A stretch of DNA of 12,170 nucleotides from an uncultured Alphaproteobacteria bacterium (lineage in GTDB: Bacteria > Pseudomonadota > Alphaproteobacteria > GCA-2731375). The notes beneath the pieces are model-generated. The model did no database searches, was not told where the DNA came from, and saw nothing but the letters and a program-made list of their open reading frames with translations. The position numbers and the translations under genes were made by a program. Shown piece by piece: positions 6,375-12,170 of the stretch (position 1 is the first letter of the stretch; the number at the start of each line of letters is the position of its first letter). The stretch spans positions 1-12,170 of the forward strand of contig CAJWZI010000023.1 of assembly GCA_913049615.1 (NCBI GenBank). Reading direction: 5' to 3'.

Positions 6375-7456
6375 AAAGCGATAACGTTCCGTGCCACTTC
6401 GCCGGCCTTCAAGTCGTCCATGGCGTCGTTGATCTGATCCAGCTTTAACCGGCCGGATATCATTTGGTCTAATTTCAAGTCGCCGCGCAGGTACATTTCC
6501 ACCAACCGGGGCATATCAACCCTGAAGCGGTTGGAGCCCATGGTGGAGCCCTGGATCTTCTTTTCTTGCAGAAATTCCGGCCCATGCAGCTCCACATTCG
6601 TACCAACAGGAACCATACCAATGATGGTAGCAGTGCCGCCGCGTTTGAGCGAACGGAAGCATTGTTCCGCAGTAACCTTAAGGCCCACGGCCTCAAATGA
6701 ATAGTGCACGCCTCCACCTGTAATATCGCGGATTACCTTGACCGGGTCATCCCGACTGGCGTCGATCACATCCGTCGCACCAAATTCTTTGGCCAAATTT
6801 AGCTTTGAACCAACCATATCCACCGCGATGATCTGGCCCGCGCCTGCGATGGCCGCGCCGTTGACCGCGGACAAACCGATGCCGCCGCAACCGAATACAG
6901 CAACAGTATCACCTGGGCGAACCTGGGCTGTATGGAACACCGCACCCACTCCGGTCATGACACCGCAACCAATCAAGGCGGCGCGGTCAAGGGGCATATC
7001 CTCGCGCACCTTCACCACCGAGTGTTCGTGGGTAAGGATATATTCGGCATACGAGGAAAGGTTGGCAAACTGCCCCATCACTTCGCCGTTCTGGGTCAGG
7101 CGTTGTTGAGCATCTGGCGCGCGCTGCACCATGGGGCTTTGACACAAGGACATCCGGCCCGTCAGGCAGAATTCACACTCTCCGCAAAATGTTGAAAGAC
7201 AGGTGATCACGTGATCGCCCGGTTTTACATAGGTTACATCCTCTCCGACCGCTTCGATCACACCGGCGCTTTCATGACCCAGAACACAGGGGCAGGGGAT
7301 GGGATACAAGCCTTCGATGAAATGCAAATCACTGTGGCAGACGCCGGCATAGACCGTGCGCACCAGCACTTCCCGCCGCGCCGGCTCATCAATTTCAATT
7401 TCCTCGATAGTCAGGGGCTCATGGGCCGCCCGCATTACCGCAGCTTTCGCTTTCAT
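6371..7456 (-). CDS. Zinc-dependent alcohol dehydrogenase (MDR superfamily, class III-like)
   Basis: A medium-chain dehydrogenase that oxidises an alcohol, or an aldehyde adduct, with NAD. Numbered from the ATG, catalytic zinc ligands are Cys40 (VCHSDLHF), His61-Glu62 (LGHESAGVI) and Cys164 (LIGCGVMTG). The structural zinc lobe is intact with Cys91, Cys94, Cys97 and Cys105 (FCGECEFCLTGRMSLC). The Rossmann motif VFGCGGIGLSAVNGA is followed by an acidic end of the second strand (IAVDM), indicating NAD over NADP. At 361 residues it is of normal length. An in-frame GTG at 7459 directly precedes the ATG at 7456; GGGAG lies six or nine bases upstream of the two, so either may be used. It converges on the nitrile hydratase operon, the two stops sharing TTAA at 6371-6374. 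The substrate is unknown. Confidence 0.93.
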   Translation of the reverse strand: MKAKAAVMRAAHEPLTIEEIEIDEPARREVLVRTVYAGVCHSDLHFIEGLYPIPCPCVLGHESAGVIEAVGEDVTYVKPGDHVITCLSTFCGECEFCLTGRMSLCQSPMVQRAPDAQQRLTQNGEVMGQFANLSSYAEYILTHEHSVVKVREDMPLDRAALIGCGVMTGVGAVFHTAQVRPGDTVAVFGCGGIGLSAVNGAAIAGAGQIIAVDMVGSKLNLAKEFGATDVIDASRDDPVKVIRDITGGGVHYSFEAVGLKVTAEQCFRSLKRGGTATIIGMVPVGTNVELHGPEFLQEKKIQGSTMGSNRFRVDMPRLVEMYLRGDLKLDQMISGRLKLDQINDAMDDLKAGEVARNVIAF

Positions 7457-7622
7457 CACTCGCGACTCCCAATGGTTATTTGCATTGTTTCTAACATTGG
7501 ACAGTCAAAGGGCCAAGCCATGCCTTTATTTGACGATAATGCAGTTTCGGCCAGGTATCCACGTATGCCCTTGCCCATTCCAATCCGATCTTGTTAGCGC
7601 TGGAAAAACGAGATTGCCAGAC

Positions 7623-7666
7623 TCACTCATAACGACGGTAACTTTGCGAGGCTTCCGTCTGAGTGA
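7623..7666. repeat. Interrupted inverted repeat in the intergenic stretch
   Basis: Two blocks pair in order: tcactca (7623-7629) with tgagtga (7660-7666), and gacgg (7634-7638) with ccgtc (7655-7659). This gives a 12-bp stem with a four-base bulge on one side and a 16-base loop. It lies about 170 bases upstream of the alcohol dehydrogenase start on the minus strand. It may be an RNA hairpin or protein site; no further support is visible. Confidence 0.35.
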
Positions 7667-7675
7667 ATTGTTTTT

Positions 7676-7687
7676 GAACTGCAGTTC
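7676..7687. promoter_or_regulatory. Perfect 12-bp palindrome GAACTGCAGTTC, operator candidate
   Basis: The sequence gaactgcagttc is identical on both strands and lies ten bases from the interrupted inverted repeat, in a gene-free stretch upstream of the alcohol dehydrogenase. Perfect palindromes of this size are typical half-plus-half sites of dimeric regulators, but a single 12-bp instance can occur by chance and it lies about 220 bases from the nearest start. Confidence 0.3.
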
Positions 7688-7879
7688 GGATATAGACAGA
7701 ACGTGATTTTATGGCAGCTGTTGGACGCACGCTTCAGCAATCAAACAAGGCTCTCTTTTTTCACATCAGCGAAATCAAAGGTGGTCGCAACTCCAAAAGT
7801 GCTGCTCGGCCTATTTCGATAATTTAGCCGGTAGCGAAGAGACCCTTTTAAAACTCGCGAAGACAGATGATTTTAAGTT

Positions 7880-7899
7880 GGCCACAGGCACGTGTGGCC
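7880..7899 (-). terminator. Hairpin downstream of the hyuB-like gene, possible terminator
   Basis: A perfect 7-bp stem, ggccaca (7880-7886) with tgtggcc (7893-7899), and a six-base loop begins about 30 bases beyond the TAG region of the hyuB-like gene on the minus strand. The bases after it on that strand (AACTTAAAATC) are AT-rich but not a T-run, so termination may be weak or Rho-assisted. It is the best candidate for the 3' end of the hyuA-hyuB transcript. Confidence 0.42.
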
Positions 7900-7928
7900 G
7901 TGCGTGTTCCCAATTAGCCCCTCTATCA

Positions 7929-9833
7929 TTATTCTGCCGCTTGTGCCATCTCGGGTGGTTTGGACTGGCCCATCCACTTCTGAAAGATCGGCGTTTTCGG
8001 CGGGTCGATGGAGGTATCTGCTTTGCAGCGCGCCTTCAATTCCTCAATGGTGCCGCCAAAATCAAAAACTTCCACATTGGCCCGTTCTGCGTCCATCCGT
8101 CGCCGCAGTTCTTCGGTACCACGTTGATCTACGGCGCAATCAGAGCCAAGGACCACGCCGTACCGCTTCGCGCCCTCAATGGTTATCAGACCGCGCTGGG
8201 CGTCCAACGAAACTTGGGCCGCGTCACGCTGTAACGGGTCTCCCCAACCACCACCGCCCCAGGTGTTAAAGTAAAGGGTGTCACCGGCTTCGACCTGGAT
8301 GCGGTCGCACTTAGATTCCATCCATTGTTTGGTGCCATCGGCCCGTACCATCAATTTGGTGCTGCGGGCGCCTGGTAGGCCACCGTTGACGCCCCAGGGA
8401 TGGGTCAGCCAGCGGTCATCGTGAATGGAAATGTTGCCTGGCTCCAAGAATTGGTAGCCCATGGATAATCCGTTACCACCGCGATGCAGGCCGGGACCGC
8501 CACTGTCGGCAATTGTCTCGTACTGTACGATGCGAAGAGGGAAATAGGCCTCAAGGAATTCGTTCGGGACGTTGGTAAAGGCGGGCCACAGGGAGTGACC
8601 GTCGGCGCCATCACCCGCGGGCCGGCCTGGAATGCCTCCGAAGCCTATCTGGTAAAGCTGATACCATTCGCCGTTCTTGTCGTAGCCTGAATACATGAAA
8701 TGAGGACTGTCCGAGAAGCCGGCGGCGCACAGCGCATCCGGTGAACCCTGGCCCAGCAGGCCGCTCATGATATCGAAGATGCGGCCTAGAAGATGGGTGC
8801 GGCAACTTAGTGCCGCGGGCCGGATTGGTTTGAGGATCGTGCCGCGCGGTATGCGGACGTCCACCAGATCGTAAAAGCCGTCGTTGAACAAAATTTGCGG
8901 GTCGAAAAGATTGATGAAAAATGCGCCTAGGAACATTTTGAACATCTCTTCATTCAGCAAGAAGTTCACGGAACTGATGGATTGCGGGTCGGTACCCTCG
9001 AAGTCAAAGATCGCCATATCCCCTTCGCGCCACAGGGTGCAGGCGATCTTATAAGGGCCCATGCCCACGCCGTCGTCGTCGATATAGTCCTCGAAATACT
9101 GTTTTGTTTCGGGGATCACTTGTTTCAAAATGGCCCCCATGGCTCGTTTGTTACGTTCCAGCATTTCGTCCATGGCGGCAACAAATTCATCCACGCCGAA
9201 GCGCTCGCAGTTCTCAACAACGCGGCGCTCCGCCATCCGCAGGGCGGCGATTATGGCGTTGAAGTCAGAGCGGTTCCAATCTGGCAGTCGGCAGTTGCGT
9301 AGAATCAACTCCAGCATTTCTTCGTTCAACTGACCCTTGCGGAAGATCTTGACAGGCGGGATTTGCACCCCTTCCTCGAACAATTGCGCCGCATCGGTGG
9401 GCAGGCTGCCTGGCACTTTACCGCCAATATCAGTCATGTGACCGAACATAGCGCCCCAGGCCACTATCCGGCCGTCAATATAAACAGGCATCATTGTTAG
9501 CCAGTCGTTCAGGTGACTGACGGCGCCGTTGCAAGAATAGGGGTCGTTGGTTAGAAAAACGTCGCCCTCCTCTATGGTGCCGTCATAACCTTCCTGAAAA
9601 CCGTGGAAAAATGACCCGAACTGGCCGACAACCATCTTGCCCGCCGGATTGGCGATCATGGGAAAAGCGTCGTGCTGTTCGCGAATTCCCGGTGACATGG
9701 CGGTGCGGAACAGCACCGCATCCATTTCATCGCGTGCGTTCCGCAAGGCGTTTTCCACTATGTCTAAGGTAATGGGATCAATTTCAACTGAGCGGAATGG
9801 CGTATTGTTGGTTTGGATAATCCTGGATGGCAT
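7929..9833 (-). CDS. Hydantoinase B/oxoprolinase-family subunit
   Basis: HyuB-type proteins pair with HyuA-type ATPases in N-methylhydantoinases, 5-oxoprolinases and acetone or acetophenone carboxylases. The HyuA partner supplies ATP-dependent activation, and HyuB contributes the metal-bearing active part. The 634-residue protein shows the family's opening IDPITLDIVENALRNARDEMD (about 18-38), a conserved HDAFPMI around 54-60, and FLTNDPY (93-99) followed by SHLND. GHMTDIGGKVPGS (131-143) and FEEGVQIPPVKIF (152-164) come next, and near the end the glycine-rich WGGGGWGDPLQRD. The last ~60 residues form an acidic-to-basic helical tail ending in KPPEMAQAAE. The ATG at 9833 starts four bases after the hyuA-like stop, with AAGGA seven bases upstream, so both subunits are co-expressed. 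The true reaction, hydrolysis or carboxylation, cannot be told from family motifs. Confidence 0.93.
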   Translation of the reverse strand: MPSRIIQTNNTPFRSVEIDPITLDIVENALRNARDEMDAVLFRTAMSPGIREQHDAFPMIANPAGKMVVGQFGSFFHGFQEGYDGTIEEGDVFLTNDPYSCNGAVSHLNDWLTMMPVYIDGRIVAWGAMFGHMTDIGGKVPGSLPTDAAQLFEEGVQIPPVKIFRKGQLNEEMLELILRNCRLPDWNRSDFNAIIAALRMAERRVVENCERFGVDEFVAAMDEMLERNKRAMGAILKQVIPETKQYFEDYIDDDGVGMGPYKIACTLWREGDMAIFDFEGTDPQSISSVNFLLNEEMFKMFLGAFFINLFDPQILFNDGFYDLVDVRIPRGTILKPIRPAALSCRTHLLGRIFDIMSGLLGQGSPDALCAAGFSDSPHFMYSGYDKNGEWYQLYQIGFGGIPGRPAGDGADGHSLWPAFTNVPNEFLEAYFPLRIVQYETIADSGGPGLHRGGNGLSMGYQFLEPGNISIHDDRWLTHPWGVNGGLPGARSTKLMVRADGTKQWMESKCDRIQVEAGDTLYFNTWGGGGWGDPLQRDAAQVSLDAQRGLITIEGAKRYGVVLGSDCAVDQRGTEELRRRMDAERANVEVFDFGGTIEELKARCKADTSIDPPKTPIFQKWMGQSKPPEMAQAAE

Positions 9834-9837
9834 TGGT

Positions 9838-12170
9838 TTATCCTTTCGGTCGGATTAGCAGGTTGCCCACGGCATCAACTTCTGCCTCGTGGTCGGGCAG
9901 GATCATTGTCGTGGCGTCCATTTCGGTGACGACAGCGGGGCCAGAAATGCAATTCCCAGCTTGCAGTTTAGCGCGATCGTAGATCTTGGCGGGTTGCTCT
10001 CGACCAGCCACGTAAATTGTAGTTTCTAGATAAGTAGCTGCGGAGGCGTCAGTTCCACCCTGGGGAAGGCTCTCAGCCTGGGCGGCACTTTCCCGCCCCT
10101 GGACCAGAGCACGCAGATTATAGAGCTCGTGTCCACCTTCCAGGCAGAAAGTAAACATCTGCTCGTGAATGGCGTTGAACCGGTTACCGACCTCTGGCAA
10201 TCCGGCGCGACCAAAGTCTTCGGGCGAAATATCTACTGTAAGCTGCATGCCCTGGCCCGCATAGCGCAGATCGATCTGGTACAGTGCAGTTTGGTCTGAC
10301 CGGACTACGCCCTCGCTGTCCAATGTAGCGGCTGCCTGTTCCGCCAATTCCTCCAGGATGCCTTGAACCTCGCCGTCCGATGTCTCCTCGAACCGGCGCA
10401 CGAATGTACGTGAGGCCTCATCGCGCACTCGCGTCGTGGCATCGCCATAGGCGCACAAAACGCCTGGTCCCGGCGGAATGAGAACCGGCCAGCTTCCCAT
10501 CAGCTTTCCAAGAGCATTAGCGTGTAACGGCCCCGCCCCACCAAAGCCGACCAAAGCAAAATCGCGCGGATCATACCCTTGTTCCACGGATACTAGCCGT
10601 AGGGCACCGAACATATTCTCGTTAACGATATTGATGATGCCTTCGGCTGTTTCCTTCACGCCTAGACCCATGGCGTTTGCCACAGTGCCGATAGCCCGTT
10701 CTGCGGCAGCATAGTCAAGTTGCATGTCGCCGCCTAATTTGGCGTCCGAGGGCAAATATCCCAGGACAACGTTGGCGTCGGTTACCGTGGGTTGATCCCC
10801 GCCCTTACCGTAAGCGGCGGGACCAGGCTCGGCGCCTGCACTCTGTGGGCCTACGCGCAGAGCCTTTGTTAGTTCCGGTACATAGGCAATCGAGCCGCCA
10901 CCTGCGCCCACGGAGCGCACGTCGATAGATGAGGCCCGTACGGTGACGTCTGCCACACGGGTTTCCCGCCGGGTCCGAGCGACGCCGTCTTCGATCAAGG
11001 CGACGTCCGTCGAAGTGCCGCCCATATCGAATGTCAACAGGTTCTCGTATCCAGCCTGTTTGGCGATCCAGATGGCGCCGGAGACGCCCCCAGCTGGCCC
11101 GCTCATCAGAAGATTGACGGGTGCCGCCTTGGCTACATCGGCCGAGGCTAAACCGCCGTCGGAACGTAGAATATGCAGTTGTACGCCATTCATGCGGCGG
11201 TTCAGTTCAGTCTCCAGGTTTTCAATATATTTCGATACAACCGGACGGATGTAGGAATTAACCACCGTGGTCTCCGCCCGCTCGTATTCGTACATCTCGG
11301 GTATCACTTCCGATGATATAGAGACAGACACCCCCGGCATTATGCGCTCTGCAATATTCCGGATGCGTTGCTCATGTTCTCCGTTGGCATAGGCATTGAT
11401 CAGAGAGATTGTCAGGGCTTCGACACCACTCCCTTTCAATTTTTCTATTTCGTCAGCTATAGCATTCTCGTCCAGTGGCTCGACGATCTCGCCCAAGGCG
11501 CTGATGCGTTCATTCGCTTCTATAGTTAACTCCAAAGGAGCCAGTGGATCGCTCTTGTTGAAGATCACCCAGCCGCCCAGGCCACCAGGTACGTAAGAGC
11601 GTGCAATCTGAAGCACCTGTTTGTAGCCCTTGGTTGTAATCAGACCGACTTTGGCTCCGCTTCCAGTCAGAACCGTATTGGTCGCCACAGTGGTGCCGTG
11701 CATAACTCGGCTCACGGCTGAGGGCTCTATGCCTGCCTCCTGGCAGATTCTCTCGATACCATTCAGGACGCCCTGAGAGGAATCATCCGGTGTGGAGGGC
11801 ACCTTTGCTGTGAAAGCGTGACCGCTACCTTCATCGATCAGCAACAAGTCTGTGAACGTGCCGCCAACGTCGACACCCAATCGGTAACCTCCACTCGACG
11901 ATACCTGCCGAGGTCGGGATGCCGGCCGAGATACAGGTGCCGGCGCAGAGGGCGTTGGCGTCGTGCGCGCCTCCAGTGGAATTTCTTGCCGTGCAGTAGG
12001 AGGTACCGGATTGCGTGTTGCTGGCGGCGGAGTGTAGGCCGGCGCATTGGGTGGGGAAATTTGCGGCGGTGCGATTGTTGGAGTGGGGGCGATTGCGGGT
12101 GGCGGCGCGATGACTGGCGGTTCCGAATAACGGGACGCGGGCGTGGCCGTGCTGCCATTGCTATCGGATG
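9838..12170 (-). CDS. Hydantoinase A/oxoprolinase-family ATPase subunit with proline-rich N-terminal extension (5' end outside window)
   Basis: From 11880 leftward this is a complete HyuA-type subunit of about 680 residues, using ASKHA-like ATP-binding motifs to phosphorylate or activate the substrate. Motifs, numbered from the TTG at 11880, are DVGGTFTD (4-11), HGTTVATNT (61-69), RSDGG (239-243), DMGGTSTD (285-292), GAGGGSIA (325-332), AGAEPGPAAYGKGG (348-361) and GFGGAGPLHA (445-454). Upstream the same frame stays open without a stop for 96 more codons to the window edge. It reads a proline-rich segment, 26 of 96 residues being proline (for example PPVIAPPPAIAPTPTIAPP), then SSSGGYR directly before LGVDVGG. 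GYR matches the usual residues before this motif, which favours read-through. No ATG or GTG lies in the extension. A TTG at 11880 with GGAGG seven bases upstream is an alternative start. The stop lies four bases before the hyuB-like gene. Confidence 0.85.
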   Translation of the reverse strand, partial: SDSNGSTATPASRYSEPPVIAPPPAIAPTPTIAPPQISPPNAPAYTPPPATRNPVPPTARQEIPLEARTTPTPSAPAPVSRPASRPRQVSSSGGYRLGVDVGGTFTDLLLIDEGSGHAFTAKVPSTPDDSSQGVLNGIERICQEAGIEPSAVSRVMHGTTVATNTVLTGSGAKVGLITTKGYKQVLQIARSYVPGGLGGWVIFNKSDPLAPLELTIEANERISALGEIVEPLDENAIADEIEKLKGSGVEALTISLINAYANGEHEQRIRNIAERIMPGVSVSISSEVIPEMYEYERAETTVVNSYIRPVVSKYIENLETELNRRMNGVQLHILRSDGGLASADVAKAAPVNLLMSGPAGGVSGAIWIAKQAGYENLLTFDMGGTSTDVALIEDGVARTRRETRVADVTVRASSIDVRSVGAGGGSIAYVPELTKALRVGPQSAGAEPGPAAYGKGGDQPTVTDANVVLGYLPSDAKLGGDMQLDYAAAERAIGTVANAMGLGVKETAEGIINIVNENMFGALRLVSVEQGYDPRDFALVGFGGAGPLHANALGKLMGSWPVLIPPGPGVLCAYGDATTRVRDEASRTFVRRFEETSDGEVQGILEELAEQAAATLDSEGVVRSDQTALYQIDLRYAGQGMQLTVDISPEDFGRAGLPEVGNRFNAIHEQMFTFCLEGGHELYNLRALVQGRESAAQAESLPQGGTDASAATYLETTIYVAGREQPAKIYDRAKLQAGNCISGPAVVTEMDATTMILPDHEAEVDAVGNLLIRPKG

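Larger units (their letters stand above)
7460..7928. other. Gene-free stretch between the alcohol dehydrogenase and hyuB-like genes
   Basis: No convincing gene was found in these 469 bases on either strand. The open frames on both strands are short, lack recognisable motifs, and mostly shadow the dehydrogenase 5' end. A minus-strand frame of about 53 codons without ATG (…LEWARAYVDTWPKLHY…) runs into the dehydrogenase start and could be a gene relic, but gives no family match by eye. Elements present are an imperfect inverted repeat (7623-7666), a 12-bp palindrome (7676-7687) and a hairpin (7880-7899). It should contain the 3' end of the hyu transcript and the dehydrogenase promoter. Confidence 0.6.

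Noticed and set aside
7515..7620. Minus-strand frame of about 53 codons running into the alcohol dehydrogenase start
   Set aside because: It lacks an ATG and ribosome site, and no family resemblance was seen; kept only as a possible relic within the gap description.
11838..12158. Minus-strand frame of 106 codons rich in arginine and proline, overlapping the hyuA-like start region
   Set aside because: It is a shifted reading of the proline-rich in-frame extension; the arginine-rich, family-less product and overlap with the better frame mark it as a shadow.
1..12170. Mobile element, phage, CRISPR or tRNA attachment signatures
   Set aside because: No transposase, integrase, terminal inverted repeats, spacer arrays or tRNA-like cloverleaf were recognised on either strand by reading.

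Overview
The window comes from an alphaproteobacterium-like genome of moderate GC content, probably free-living and catabolically versatile. The lineage call rests on the ATP synthase delta and alpha subunit sequences and the atpH-atpA gene order. It is an inference, not a phylogeny. No rRNA, tRNA, CRISPR array, transposase or integrase was recognised.

Layout. At the left edge lie the 5' part of atpA (1-727) and complete atpH (727-1287), both on the minus strand, forming the front of an F1 ATP synthase operon with its leader in 1288-1502. Next, also on the minus strand, is a tight three-gene unit: a luciferase-like flavin monooxygenase (3016-4254), a small unknown protein (2699-2986) and a CaiB/BaiF-type CoA transferase (1503-2696). 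A 209-bp divergent region, which carries a strong imperfect inverted repeat over a candidate promoter, separates this unit from a plus-strand operon of four translationally coupled genes (4464-6374). These encode a cobalt-type nitrile hydratase alpha subunit, two short proteins that together equal one nitrile hydratase beta subunit, and a fourth protein that joins a nitrile-hydratase-activator-like domain to a second copy of the beta SH3-like domain. A zinc alcohol dehydrogenase (6371-7456, minus) converges on that operon, sharing a TTAA. After about 470 bp without a recognisable gene come hyuB-like (7929-9833) and hyuA-like (9838 to beyond the right edge) genes, both minus, encoding the two subunits of a hydantoinase/oxoprolinase/acetophenone-carboxylase-type ATP-dependent enzyme.

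How the parts may work together. Apart from ATP synthase, the window looks like a set of small-molecule degradation modules: nitrile (or thiocyanate-like) hydration, flavin-dependent monooxygenation, CoA transfer, alcohol/aldehyde oxidation and an ATP-driven amidohydrolase or carboxylase. No amidase, nitrilase or CoA ligase is seen, so a complete nitrile-to-acid route cannot be assembled from this window alone.

The most interesting points are the split-beta nitrile hydratase operon with its unusual activator-SH3 fusion, and the HyuA-like protein whose frame stays open through a proline-rich segment of at least 96 residues up to the window edge, which suggests a fusion to another domain outside the window.
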